A stretch of 64,000 nucleotides of DNA. It comes from Liolophura sinensis. Lineage: Eukaryota; Mollusca; Polyplacophora; Chitonida; Chitonidae. Location: positions 20,473,127-20,537,126 of the forward strand of contig NC_088297.1 of the NCBI RefSeq assembly GCF_032854445.1, given 5' to 3'. Below are positions 35,787-47,252 of the stretch, piece after piece. The notes beneath the pieces are model-generated. The model had not been told where the DNA came from and did no database searches. It saw only the letters and a list, made by a program, of their open reading frames with translations. Within the stretch, counting starts at the first letter, position 1, and the number at the start of each line of letters is the position of its first letter. A program made the translations under genes and the position numbers.

Positions 35787-35862
35787 AGTAATCTTCTCCC
35801 ACCATAATGCTGCCCGTCGTCGTATAAGTAAAACTCCAGTCAAATAAATAAATAAATAATAA
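35787..35862 (+). mobile_element. Meta-type SINE, 3' end only
   Basis: CTTCTCCCACCATAATGCTG, CCGTCGTCGTATAAGTAAAA, then CAGTCAAATAAATAAATAAA. The TTCTTGAGTACGGCG stretch is deleted. Confidence 0.88.
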
Positions 35863-36179
35863 TGGACCCATCCCCCTCTCCCTATCTCCATTTCCCTTCT
35901 CATCTCCAGGTTATTGAGAGATTCGCACAAGAGACGTGGTGGAGTGTTTCCGTAATTCGCACGGGGGTTTTGTTCCATAAAATTAGACATGTAAAACAAT
36001 ATCTTTTGTTTTCTTGTGCGATTTGTTGGACTGTTTCACAATATATGTGTGTTTTACGATCCATAAAACATTTGCTTCGTTATTACGGACATGCTTTTCG
36101 CACGACTTGTTGAAGTGTAAATTTATAAAGAGCTTTCGGGTTTATGGATAGATGAAACTACGCACAGCAGGGGCAATAC

Positions 36180-36310
36180 CACCACACCTTATAAATCTCC
36201 AGACATGCAGCTGCAGAAGATCCAGTCAGAGCTGGATTCGAACGCACAGTTATAGTGGATGCGTGGCATCTTTGTGCCATTGGGGCTCCTTTCCGATTAG
36301 TCATGTAACA
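36180..36310 (-). mobile_element. tRNA-like SINE head, inverted
   Basis: On the minus strand, GGAGCCCCAATGGCACAAAG followed about 35 bp later by a B box GCGTTCGAATCCAGC. Looks like a tRNA-derived SINE head, but the acceptor stem does not close. Different from the Meta-type head. Confidence 0.45.
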
Positions 36311-37324
36311 GTAATCACTTCTTCATGAGTGTAGGAGGGTTGTGTAAATGGACATAAGCCATTGGTCATTTCCTAAAATTGGTGGATATTTGTTATTACT
36401 CTAAGGTTTTCAGCCCGGTTTCTATGGCTGAATGCATACATGGATTGAACGTGGATTATTTTTGATTGGGCCTATACTTCAGTGCATTTCATGTATATGA
36501 TGTTTATTAGACTAACCTTGGCACCTCAACATCGCTTGATCATATACAGTTTGATGTGCTTTTCTGATGTCGAGACGAGATTCTGTCCGACCGTGTGTTT
36601 GACACACTAAGAGCGCATAACACCAGACTAATTGATTAAAACCGACGGCGTGCACGGAACTCTTCAAGTCCCGCGAGAAATCGCCAGAGAAGCACATCGA
36701 AGCGGAAGTATACAGGCCTATACGTATATACGTCAGCAGTGGCCGAAGAGCTTTTCCAATTGACGTGCACTGATGAAAAATGCCGTCCGCTATGTATGTG
36801 TTTTCAATCCCAAACGGGTAAAGAAGAAGTTTTCAATTCCAAGTGCGTGGCGCGAAATTATCATTGCAGATATGGATATATATGGAACAGATATTAAAGC
36901 GTGCCCTGGGGGGAGAGGGGGGTTGTGAACGAATGGCCAGGTAGAGGACAGAATGAACCAGTCTCTTGGGGATTGCCTTACGAGAATGTTGAATGAGAAG
37001 ATTCTGTGACCTGGTTCTTAATTCAGAATCGTCTCCCATGGGAGTATGTCATGGAATTTATATAGATTTTTTGTTACAAATTGTAACTCGGCTAATTTTT
37101 GGGACTAATTTTTTTTTATGAAAATTGTACACTGTAAAATTATACAGAGATTAGTGCATGTTTACTTTGTGAAACAAACATATCGGAATGGGTTTGATTT
37201 GTGGATTAGTTTTACTGTCTAAGGTCGAACCTTTCCCGTCCGAAATAAATCGGACCCAGTTAAATTATTTAGCTCAGTGTTCGTTTCTCGAACACTCGCT
37301 ACGTGGTATTCATGATTGTGTCGA
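36311..37324. other. Single-copy intergenic DNA
   Basis: No supported gene; minus frames of 61 and 68 codons lack protein-like signals. Confidence 0.45.
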
Positions 37325-37545
37325 ATTCCGCTTTACCCGGAGACAGGGGCTGTATATTCATCGTGTTGAATTAGATCGGCACATTAGATATATGAACAAG
37401 TGCAATCAAAGCGCAACTGAGATTATTTTATATACTTTCTTAGTTATTTGGTGGTTTGTGTTGTAGATAATTGGCCTTGAGATTATTAACCTGATGGCTG
37501 GTACACGAATGTTTCTTTCGACGCAGAGATTCAAGTATATATCAA
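37325..37545 (+). repeat. Dispersed repeat family B, copy 3 (longest)
   Basis: It carries both segments of the other two copies: CCGCTTTACCC..GTGTTGAATTAGATCGG (as 23463-23530) and TTTCTTAGTTATTTGGTGG..GGCTGGTACACGAATG..AGATTCAAG (as 3145-3290). This joins the two segments into one element at least 220 bp long. The 92-codon frame here is not conserved in the other copies. Confidence 0.6.
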
Positions 37546-37823
37546 GAGAACAATGGCTCAGTCTGGCTTGTACCCGAGCCGCCATTGCACGAGAAAGAGT
37601 ACATTATACCAAGAGTGAAACGTACAGATGATTATTATGGGTTTTAATCGACATGTACTGCAGTTCATACAAATATGTACATCGTAAAGAACTCATTCCC
37701 TCTTTTATATATTCCTACTTTATATCGTAAACAATAATTCTGCCTTGTTATGTTTGGGGTATTATACGAGGAGCAAAAATTGTTGTGATGCCTCTTCTCT
37801 TGAAATACGTATACAGGTAAAAG

Positions 37824-37827
<4 letters not shown>

Positions 37828-37899
<72 letters not shown>
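37828..37899. repeat. (AT)n microsatellite, 36 units
   Basis: Uninterrupted dinucleotide repeat of 72 bp. Confidence 0.98.
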
Positions 37900-37902
<3 letters not shown>

Positions 37903-38692
37903 TATCCATACACGCAACATCGTAGGGAATTGCACGGCATATAACTATTCACTTCAATTTGAAATATTTCCCACGGGAAGACTGAGACTGATTGAAGGTC
38001 TGGTAAAACTTGTCTGCTTTCGATATCAAGTTTTCGGGTGCCCGTATGTAGATATTATGTCATGGCGACATCGTCTGTCTGTTCACTGTTATTTGTGCTT
38101 CCGCTCTATTTTATCCGAAACACTATTCAATATACAGAATTTTCTCGTCAGGTCTCCAATAAAACTCGCAAATACCCTGCAGGTTTACCTCAATATGTAG
38201 TCGATTTACTTTCCTTCCATTCATTTAACATTTCTTGTCTGCGTCTTTCCCAAGTCGGTCCAAGTTGACAAGATAGTAGCTATACTTATCTTTTCTGTAT
38301 CAACGGACTCGACCTTGACACATATTGTTTTACTTCTATCAAACACTTCAGAAAAGTAGGGCCGTATCTTGTCGGTATCACTCTGAGTACTGTCGTAAAC
38401 GAGCTACTTATTTTTCTTCCACTTGTCTCTGGTGCAAAGAGAAGGATCTGTTTTTTTTTTTTTTTTTTTAATGTTTTCTGAGTTCATCACCTTCCAAAGT
38501 GGTTCGCCCCTTTTCTGTACCTTCATCTTTTCTCCCATCCGTCGCTGTGTCCTAATTCACTGGTCTGTAATGTTCCGTATCTCTGCAATCAAGTGATTTC
38601 CGCCCTCTTATTCATATCTCATCTTAAAATCTGACCTGTTTTCCATGTTCATCATTGACGTTATATATACTTTCATGCGTACTAGTTTTTTT
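37900..38692. other. Single-copy intergenic DNA with a poly-T run
   Basis: Poly-T at about 38451-38469. No gene supported; the 151-codon frame at 37745-38200 runs through the (AT)n tract and is discounted. Confidence 0.5.
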
Positions 38693-38735
38693 AGCATAGA
38701 GAGTAAAACTAAATCAGTTTCGACAGTGTGATTAT
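38693..38735 (+). repeat. Dispersed repeat family D, short fragment
   Basis: AGCATAGAGAGTAAAACTAA then CGACAGTGTGATTATTAAG match the 48-bp module of family D. Confidence 0.55.
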
Positions 38736-38847
38736 TAAGAAAAAGAAGGGGGTACACTAAACAAATAATACATACTATACATTGGACTTGTGGTTCAACT
38801 CACAAGCGCCAGGCATAAAGATAGATATATTAAATGTGCACTACATC

Positions 38848-38998
38848 CTGGGTGCCTCCGTGGCCGAGGTTGTTATCATGCCAGCGCGGCGAAGTGACCC
38901 AGCAGCCTCCCACCAATACGGTACCACAATGCTGGCCGTCGTTATATATGTGACAAATTCGTGAGTACGGCGTATAACACCAATCAAATAAACAAATA
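38848..38998 (+). mobile_element. Meta-type SINE with large internal deletion
   Basis: Complete head (GGTGCCTCCGTGGCCGAGGT to CACCAATACGGT) is joined directly to the 3' half (ACCACAATGCTGGCCGTCGT to GAGTACGGCGTATAACACC), deleting about 125 bp between. Its 3' tail is the target of the next SINE. Confidence 0.93.
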
Positions 38999-39005
38999 CT
39001 ATTTC

Positions 39006-39307
39006 CTGGGGGCCTCCGTGGCCGATGTATTTAGCGCGCTAGGTCAGCGTAAGGACCCGGTAGCCACTCACCTATGCGGTCACTGTGACTTCAAGACCGG
39101 CTCATGCTGGCTTCCTCTCCGGCAGTACGTAGGAAGGTCTGGCAACAGCCTGACGATGGTCGTGGGTTTTCCCCGAGCTCTGCCTGGTTTCCTCCCACCA
39201 TAATGCTGGCCGCCGTCGTATAAGTGAAATATTCTTGAGTACGGCGTAAAACATTCTTGAGTACGCTGTAAAACACCAATCAGATAAATAAATAAAAAAA
39301 ATAAAAT
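39006..39307 (+). mobile_element. Complete Meta-type SINE nested in the tail of another
   Basis: Head GGGGGCCTCCGTGGCCGATG through B box region, central block, and a 3' end in which ATTCTTGAGTACGG-CGTAAAACA is duplicated. The tail of the older element (ACCAATCAAATAAACAAATA, then CT.TTTC) is found on both sides, at 38979-39005 and 39308-39334, with one mismatch in 27 bp. Confidence 0.95.
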
Positions 39308-39334
39308 ACCAATCAAATAAACAAATACTTTTTC

Positions 39335-39655
39335 GCGCAATATGCACTGTAAGTCGCCCTTAATTATATATGCTATCATGGCTGTTCTTACAGTTTCTTT
39401 CAGCGTTTAGGCTTATCTAACTCTTCGTGCATGGTGTCACCCTTTGTATGTTTTCGGGACGGAAATACGTGTGTTTTTTATGCAGTCTTAAGGTTATCTT
39501 ACTCCGCATGATGCTCATTGGTGCTTTATCTCATTTATCAGCAGTCAAACGAGCTGTGTTTTGGGGGCACGTTCAACTTTATTTTACGCTGAGCATGGAT
39601 TTTTTTTATTTATTTACTCCGTTTTGTCTTTTTTATCTCCGTTATGTCGTTAAGA
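39335..39655. other. Single-copy intergenic DNA
   Basis: Nothing supported. Confidence 0.5.
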
Positions 39656-39726
39656 TGCTCTGTGTGTGTGTGTGTGTTTTGTTTTTTTGTTTTTTTTTTT
39701 GGGGGGGGGGGGGCTTTTTTTTTTCA
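39656..39726. repeat. (GT)n / poly-T / poly-G low-complexity tract
   Basis: GTGTGTGTG, then T runs, a run of about 13 G and a run of about 11 T. Likely to be length-variable and error-prone in assemblies. Confidence 0.95.
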
Positions 39727-40182
39727 AGTGAGATACAGAGGATGCTCAGTGTGCTACATATCCGGGAAGTCGGCGGTGGAATATTTGTATTGGATTGTTC
39801 CAGCGGTCTTCGCATAACGGTTAATATAAGCCATCCTCATAGTTCGGAGTTCCCGGGTTATCATTAGGTTTAGCAAGGCGTCATTACTATATCCTGAAAA
39901 CCTTACTATCAACCGTTCTGTATCTTCAGTCGGTGATGACTCCAAATCTTGTCGAAGACTAGGAAATGCACGGCGTCCAGGAATTGGCAAAAATCGGTTG
40001 GGCATGGGCGTAATTGATACATACGCATATCCTTTTCAGCATTTATATCTCTTGGGTAAAGTTGTATCTAGGGTGGAATTGCAGAATGTATTCGAGACTA
40101 ATTGGAAAACTGTGAGAAAGTCCAGCATCCTTGCACCCCCTGCCCCCTGAAAGCCTTCCGTGAGCCCACTAAACCACCCCGC

Positions 40183-40216
40183 TCCCCCCCCCCCCCCCCA
40201 CACACACACACACCAA
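40183..40216. repeat. Poly-C / (CA)n tract
   Basis: CTCC followed by a run of about 14 C and seven CA units. Confidence 0.93.
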
Positions 40217-40499
40217 CCTCCCTTTCACTCCACACCCCTCATACAAAGTCCTACTAAGTCTTATCTCATCCTATAAGCTGCTCATCTCTTTCAATACTTG
40301 ACTCAGCCTGTACCCGGAACTGCTTTACGCCTGCTTGGGTCAGAACCCCGAGACATGTATCGATAAGCATGTATGGCGCCAAAACATGTATAGATAAAAT
40401 GCCGCGGAGCGCGTGCTTTGGGCAAGTCATGTTTTCGCCTATTTTTATGTATACATACAGATACACTCACTGGCACAGGTATGATTGAATACAACGAAT

Positions 40500-41040
40500 T
40501 AACGCTTAAACTCGGCTTTCTGTTGTTATATCGCGCCGTGCGGTTGAGTGTATCCGTCGGCCCATCATCCGCTGGTCAGAAGTTCCCTGCGTCGGCTATC
40601 CATTTGCTGCTACTCTCGCATAGATGGCTGTCTCACTAGCAGGTAGACAACAACTCATCCGCTGATTACAGCTGTGGTATTTTTAGGGCGGAAGACAAAA
40701 GCCCCCGCCAAAACTTACTCCACAGTACGTGCTGCCTTTTATCTCTCTGAAGTCTCCCAAGAGGGTATACATAGGGCGCGAGTAAAGATATCACCCCTTC
40801 GTCGCTTTACACTGGTGTACTGTTGTGATTCAGAGGGCACGATTCATATATCGCCCCCGATCAGCTGTCGGCGAGTCCAAGGAACCGCCCACGTAGGGCG
40901 CTCTCCGATCACTTCACAGGCCGGACTGACCACTCACACCTACATTAGCCGCCAACTTTGTCAACTCAACAAATCGACGTCAATTTACGGAGGCTGCGCG
41001 ACGTATAGCAGGGCTCTCTTACACCATAGATCGTCTTAAT
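40500..41040. other. GC-richer single-copy patch
   Basis: Higher CpG than its surroundings. ATG at 40624 (context TAGATGG) opens MAVSLA and meets a CAG|GTAGAC donor (GT at 40643), a weak first-exon possibility. A 121-codon frame at 40674-41039 (serine-, arginine- and histidine-rich) shows no domain. It could be a promoter or enhancer patch. Confidence 0.25.
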
Positions 41041-42234
41041 ATTGAACTCGGCAAGTCAGTACCAATAACTCGTACATTGCCCACGGGTAACTGATAGACT
41101 TGCAGGCACTAATTCAGAATCTCCAGGTTTGACATCATCAGTAAGTCTGTATGTGAAACGGCGTACTCATTGTATTATGTAGTCGTATGGAAACCTCTGG
41201 TGAAATAGCACTTTCTCTACCAAGCTGGAAGGAATAGCTTGAGTCTGAATAAGGCGAACTCTCCGCCCATGCATGACTTCACTAGCAGGCCTTCATGACA
41301 TAACCTTAGGCGGCGTACCTAACCCCTATACCCTGTCAAACTCACTTGGTGTGTTCTCCAGTATTAACTCATGCTCACACTGGAACAGTCATATAGGCCA
41401 TGAAAACGTGAACGTATTTTCATCAAGGATAAAACTGAGGCGCATACACTGTCAGCGAATTGGGACTATCTTCAGCTACGATAAGGCGTGGAACAGTCGA
41501 TGACAAGCTTGATTACACTTTAAGAATATTGGATATAATCGTTGGGAGGTCTGAAGTACCCAGCAGTGTGGAAACAGAGAGGATATCTTCATCGCTACTG
41601 ATGTAAGTGTTACTGTTTTTTACGGTGCATAAATTGTACGATTCCTAATTGTATGTCACACGAACCTTTTACCTGGATGACTGCATTTATTAGCTGGATC
41701 GTTAAGCTTAATGTATCCGTCAGGTAACCCTCACCCCCACCCCTCACCCCACCCCTCCACCATCTTCCTCAGATGACTTTGTTGAGAAAGTCGTTAAATT
41801 ATAATTCTCTTCTTGAATGGAGGGGGGAGGGGCCAGTGTTTTCTGAGTAACTTTCAAATCACGTGATTTTTCGGTCCTAGTAGAACAGATAGACGCACGT
41901 AAGTTTATTTCTGTTTACGTCTATTCTCTGTAGCCGTATTTCAGGTGCAGTAGGTAATAAGGTTGATACCATTTCCATGATTGCAGATATAAACGACGAA
42001 TAGCCAAGTTTATTTGCAGAATTATATGTTATGTACATGAACATGCCTCTTTGTTATTTCATACTAGAGCCGTTGAAAGACTGAGTTTCACAATAACTGG
42101 CCTTCGAGACTGATCATAAGTCGTGTATAAATTCTATGTCTTATTTCGCTTGGACACGGAATGAATTGATTTTCTTGCCCTAACTGTGGTTGGGGCTTTG
42201 GTGATAATGATCGATGAAAGGCACTCATGTGACC
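41041..42234. other. Single-copy intergenic DNA
   Basis: No supported gene. A CACCCC-rich tract lies at 41728-41760. Confidence 0.5.
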
Positions 42235-42425
42235 GACAGCCCAGCTTTTGAGGCCCCAACATGGCAAAGGCCTGCTCTTCCAACAACGCTGTGCAAATCT
42301 GCGTAATACACGGGAAGTTAATTTGCTAAGGGTACTTCCATGGTTTACCCCAGGCACCCTGACTTTCCTCAGATATAACACTGACCTCCATACTGAAAGG
42401 GAAAGGTCTTGAGTATGGCAGACAT
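42235..42425 (+). mobile_element. Family S2 SINE-like element, divergent
   Basis: ATTTGCTAAGGGTACTTCCA, TGGTTTACCCCAGGCACC, CTGACTTTCCTCAG and a 3' end GTCTTGAGTATGGCAGAC correspond in order to the S2 copies at 25.2 and 26.9 kb. Confidence 0.5.
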
Positions 42426-43216
42426 CATTTGAGTGAAGTAATTATATCTGTAGCCATTTCTTATTTGAGTGCATATGAAGATACATTTGACTCATGTCAA
42501 AGCATTTCAAAGGATGTCTCAGGTACGCTGTATCTGTTAATAAGATTGTTACTTGAGTTATTCCTCGTTTTTACCTGAATTAATACAATTTTGAGCCAGA
42601 TAATAATGCACCATGTAACGATACCCCTTGACAGACCACAATCTGTCCTCGGTTATGTCGTCATGAGCAAGCGACTTGGACTGTCGACTGCTCAATCAAT
42701 GTTTTAGCTACTACATTTACAATTTAAACGCCTAAGCCTAAACATGCAAGCGTCCTACTTTATTGGATAAAACATTAAGGAAAGAACATCCGACAGTTTG
42801 AAATGTCTTATCAAATGAGCGTTTTGTCTATCTGCATGTTTTGAATTATTTATTACCGTATTGTACCTGCTGGCACTAACCTTCAGATAGGCCTGTCCAT
42901 ATAGTCCCATTCTGGTAGTCCTCGGGCGAATGCGGATGTCCTTTGACAAACAACAATTCGGACATGAACAAGGAATAATATAAATTGACATGGAGATTGG
43001 TTCCTTCGGCTATTACCATGATACCCATGTTGCTTTGGGCATGTTGTAAACCTCATTGTGTATCAACAATGTCAGAGGTATGTTATATAAAAACAAGTCC
43101 TCCATATGCTAAACAGAAAGGGGTTTTTGTGCATGTTGTTGTTTGTACATTAATTTGACAATCGTAGTTTGATTATTTCAGGCTTTTGAAACTCACTGCC
43201 TGATGGTTTCTCCAGC
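42426..43216. other. Single-copy intergenic DNA
   Basis: Nothing supported. Confidence 0.5.
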
Positions 43217-43229
43217 AATAATTTAGCTT

Positions 43230-43339
43230 GGTCGTGGGTTACCCCGACCTCTGCCCAGTTTTCTCCCACCATAATGCTTGCCGCCGTCGTATGGGTGAAA
43301 TATTCTTGCGTAACACACTAATCAAATAAGTAAATAAAT
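43230..43339 (+). mobile_element. Meta-type SINE, 5'-truncated, with target duplications
   Basis: It starts inside the central block (GGTCGTGGGTTACCCCGACC) and runs to CGCCGTCGTATGGGTGAAAT, ATTCTTGCGTAACACACTAA and a (TAAA)n tail. Perfect 13-bp direct repeats AATAATTTAGCTT flank it at 43217-43229 and 43340-43352, so the truncation occurred at insertion. Confidence 0.95.
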
Positions 43340-43352
43340 AATAATTTAGCTT

Positions 43353-44217
43353 ACGCCAGTTTTGATTTCTACTTTTGTTTCGCCGTTTTTGTGTACATAT
43401 TAATTAATGGACTTGCATGGCAACTGCAGTTGTATCAATGTAAACCCGGACGTCTATCTCATTGTAACGTTTCTTCAAAAACTGACCAGCTATGCTCACC
43501 GGTGTGTACAGTATACGTAAGTTATCATAGCTTACCTGTTACGCTACCAGCAGTTGTCATTTTATTACGTGTCTGTTGGTAAATATGTGGATAATAACCA
43601 GACAGCAGGGCGGTACATGTGAGTAATCTACCGGGGTGACGGCCAAGCAGGTAGTCCATCTGTCACCTCACCACAACATGATGCCTAAATTACCTCCGTC
43701 ACTGAAGAGTGTGCATGAGTATTAGACGACAAACGTCATCCAACATGTCACGTCAGACAGGAGTTTCGTATTCACCGTGTTAAGTAAAGTGATAAAATTT
43801 CGTTAAAAGTGTTGTTGTCATGTTTTAAGATGTAACCGCAGTGTTTGTTCATTGGTACCTACGTAATCGTTGCAGTAGATGTACTTAAAGATGAACTAAA
43901 CAAGGTGACAAAATAATGGCTTCTTGTGTCCCGTCTAGAATTGAAATGGTGGCCATAGAACTGAATGCTAATCAGCGAATTAAACAGTAAATGGGTTACT
44001 AATTGATCCTACGATTCAGGCCCATCCCCTGCAGAAAGATCAAGGCTTTCGATGACTGAGGGCGAAGCAAAGGCCCATAGCTCTATTTCTAAGTTTATCG
44101 CATGATGAACATTGCGTTAGAAGCAAATATATTCTCGTACAGCGACAACTGAATAGATTGTTAATTTTTTCTTTATGATTTTGGTATTTGTCCAAATGAC
44201 CCGAGTGTCGAATGTGT
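43353..44217. other. Single-copy intergenic DNA
   Basis: Nothing supported. Confidence 0.5.
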
Positions 44218-44420
44218 GTCATTACGCCGCACTTATGAATATTTCACCTATACAACATCGACCAGCATTGTGGTTGGAGGAAACCGGATAGAGCCCGGGA
44301 TAAATCCACGACCATTCGCAGGTTGTTGCAGAGGAAACCAGCATGAGTTGAACTCGAACTCACACTCCCGCATTGGTGAGAGGCCGTTGATCCATAGCCC
44401 TGCTTTAACAAGCTAGTCAT
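44218..44420 (-). mobile_element. Meta-type SINE, inverted, decayed
   Basis: ACGCCGCACTTATGAATATT, CAGCATTGTGGTTGGAGGAA, ACCGGATAGAGCCCGGGATA, CATGAGTTGAACTCGAACTC and CATTGGTGAGAGGCCG are the inverse of the 3' end, central block and B-box region. The first part of the head is degraded. Confidence 0.9.
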
Positions 44421-45894
44421 AAGAGACCACTAGGCTAAATAAGAAAACAAGCTAAAATATAAATAAATACGTAATAAATAAATATGCATCATGTAAAATG
44501 TTCTGCAAAGTCTCATCTTCACATGTCCTATACCTCAAAGGGTTAGGGATAATAAAAAAAAACATGCTTGAACTGGGTTTGAACGTCTGACCTTTAGAGT
44601 GATTGAAAGGCCTTTTTGATGAGAAGCTCTGGGATAATCGCCATTTTGTGAGTCGCTAGGCAACCTGAGCCATCTCCGGGCTTCTGCCCCGGGTCCTATT
44701 CTCCTCCTATACACATTCGACACTCAGGTCATTCGGATAAATACCAAAATCCCCAAGAACAGTTAATAATCTATTCAGTTGTCGCTGTGTGAACATATAT
44801 TTGGTTCTGACGTAATGTTTTTTTTTGTAGACGCCTTTTATTTCGTGTTATTCCGCTTCTTTTATCCACGGTATAAACTTGAAGCCTCTTTTGTAGTGGA
44901 GGTCTTAGTGAAATGAGGGAAGGCGACTTTTTTGTGAAAGCGGCTGTAGTTTCTCATTGAAATGCGGAATTGTGTTTTTTTCCGAAAGCGGATTTACTCT
45001 CTCCTCGATTCACAAAACTGTAGCGGCGTTGCAATGAAAGAGCTGTAGAAAATGGAAATAAATTGCAAAGCCAAGCTTAATTCCACGAAGCGTGGTATAA
45101 CTCCAAGTCGGCTTATAGAAAACATCCCGGGAAGATCATCTTTCAGTCAAATCAGAGTGACAGCTCGGTATTTATTTTCACTTCGGTCGCACTGTTCCAT
45201 GGAAAACGTATTGTGTATATGACGCAAAAACGAATGGGTAAATACAGAAATCTTGAGAAATACAGTCAGTTCTAGTTACACACTCCTATGTAGATACATG
45301 GAAGTGAACATACTACGAACTGTGTAAACAAAATGTGACTTATTATTCATATGATAGATAACATTTAGGTAGGTTACATTAAATAAACGTTTGTGTACGT
45401 TGTATAGCATATTGGCTATTAATTCTACACACATGTACAGTTGTAAATACGTGCATATTTATATATTTTACGCCAGTCGGTAAATTGATTTGTGACTTAT
45501 ACAAACTTAGCATCTGGGAAAAACAGCGAAGCTACAAACTTCCATTTCTTTTTTTAGACTTTGTGCTTTAAACTTAACCAAAACAATATGGTACTAGACG
45601 CAACCTCGCTGCAAAGTACACATTAGATACTATCGTCATTTGACTTAGCCAAAGCTCGGTTAGCTCCCTTGAATTTCAAGGCGTATTTCTTTCATTAAAT
45701 GCACTAATAGCGTGCATGTGGCCTAAATAAGCCTGTCACTGCGAAGAGCCTTCCTGTCAGGCTCTTGATTAAATGTCTTTTTAATTGATCAATCAATCAT
45801 TTCCCCCAGCGCGATCAGAAATCAGCGTAAAGAATGCTGAGGATAAACCCATTGGTACACGTTACTGGGAATGTAGCCATCGTTATATCTCACC
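44421..45894. other. Single-copy intergenic DNA
   Basis: No supported gene; AT-rich around 44450-44490 and 45340-45500. Confidence 0.5.
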
Positions 45895-45990
45895 AGAATG
45901 TTCGTGAGTTCGAAGACCACCATGGTCAATTTTGTATCCCGGTTCCGATTAAAAGGCAAGTTCTTCTAGCCACTAGACTATCGTCCGTTC
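45895..45990 (-). mobile_element. tRNA-like relic, inverted
   Basis: The minus strand reads GGACGATAGTCTAGTGGCTA, a near-perfect A box, and a degenerate B box GTCTTCGAACTC about 50 bp further. No cloverleaf closes. It overlaps the first third of the 150-codon plus frame at 45834-46286, arguing against that frame being a gene. Confidence 0.4.
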
Positions 45991-46334
45991 CATATTTTTA
46001 TCATGAATATTTAACCCTACGTTTTTGCGGAAAATGTTGGGAGTTATCGCGTGTAGCACTGAATGAGCTTCATTCTGGTTCACTGACATTGGTTTCCTTC
46101 ATTTATCCGGATATGTCCGGCATTACTATCGATTCCTTTTCTATCAGCTTGACGGTTGACATTGCTTGCTATATACTATTATTGCTCTCTTTCCCCATTG
46201 GCATTTTCTCATCGCAGACAGCAAATAGCTCTGGTACACTCGCTAATTGTTCGCATATTACAAAGTTCAGTAGGTACTTTACATAAATGCGAATTCTTCG
46301 ATGATCAATCATTCCATGCATCAGTCACTCAGAT

Positions 46335-46385
46335 ATTACTTTTTAAGTGTTCGATATGACCAGGCATGGAATTGAACCTTGTCCT
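46335..46385 (-). mobile_element. tRNA-like B box, inverted
   Basis: GGTTCAATTCC on the minus strand at 46367-46377, flanked by weak T-stem pairing. Probably another SINE relic; the rest of the element was not delimited. Confidence 0.3.
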
Positions 46386-46742
46386 TTCCTACTCAACCCG
46401 TACTCTCTCTTAACGATCTCCCCCAGGTCAGTATTGATTTTGCCACCCTTATACAACAGGCTGATGTGTGTTAATTCTCCATTTCCGGCCGGCGGGTTGC
46501 GCTGTACGACAATAGACTCGATGCTCCAGTACAGCTACTGGGGATCAAGGATTTACCCGACGTATAGATTATTGGTTCGCTCTACTGACACGATTTTTGC
46601 CTCACTGCATCGCGAAGCAATCATTTGGTGAACGGCCTCAAAAAACCGATATACTTATACAATGATGTTAATGGCAAGGGAGAATCTAAGCTAAGCCGGG
46701 AGCCGGTCACTTCTGACAAACGGTCTTTCAGAAGGTCTTTCA

Positions 46743-46880
46743 GCAAACTGCGACCGGGTGTGGGTTACACCGGCGCTCTTCCCAATTTCCTCCCACCATA
46801 ATGCTGGCCACCGTTGTGTAAGTTAAATATTTTTGAGTCAGGCATAAAACAAAGGTCAAATAAAAAATTAAATAAATGAG
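46743..46880 (+). mobile_element. Meta-type SINE, 5'-truncated
   Basis: GCAAACTGCGACCGGGTGTG, CCCAATTTCCTCCCACCATA, ATGCTGGCCACCGTTGTGTA, then TTTTTGAGTCAGGCATAAAA and an AAATAAA-rich tail. Confidence 0.9.
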
Positions 46881-46917
46881 TAATAACTACAGTTACAAAA
46901 TTACCTGTGTACGAACT

Positions 46918-47230
46918 CGTATGTTGCAATATCGTTGTATGCCGAAATCTCACAGCACGAAAGGTTGTACATCGAAATCTCACTGTTGTACTCCGAAATC
47001 CGAATATAACGTTGCTGTACGCTGAAATACTGCTGCAACATTGTGCAACATGGGAAATCGCATAGCAGTTTATGTTGTATGTCGAAATCTTATTGAGGTA
47101 TTGTTGCATGATGAAATTCTGTTGCAATAATGTTGTATGATGAAACCTCACATGCAGGAACATTGTTGGATGCCGAAAACCCTTTTGGGTTATGTATGTA
47201 AGACATCTCATTGCATTCATCGTGTATGCC
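46918..47230. repeat. Degenerate ~25-30-bp tandem repeat
   Basis: Variants of GTTGTATGCCGAAATCTCAC recur about ten times with heavy divergence and indels. It accounts for the 151-codon minus frame here. Confidence 0.75.
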
Positions 47231-47252
47231 GAACGGACATGGAAATATCCGA

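Noticed and set aside
37745-38200. 151-codon plus frame
   Set aside because: It runs through the (AT)n microsatellite, which is open by composition.
40674-41039. 121-codon plus frame as a gene
   Set aside because: No start context, domain or splice support; the GC-richer composition alone can explain the open length.
45834-46286. 150-codon plus frame as a gene
   Set aside because: Its first third overlaps an inverted tRNA-like relic and no domain or splice signal supports it.
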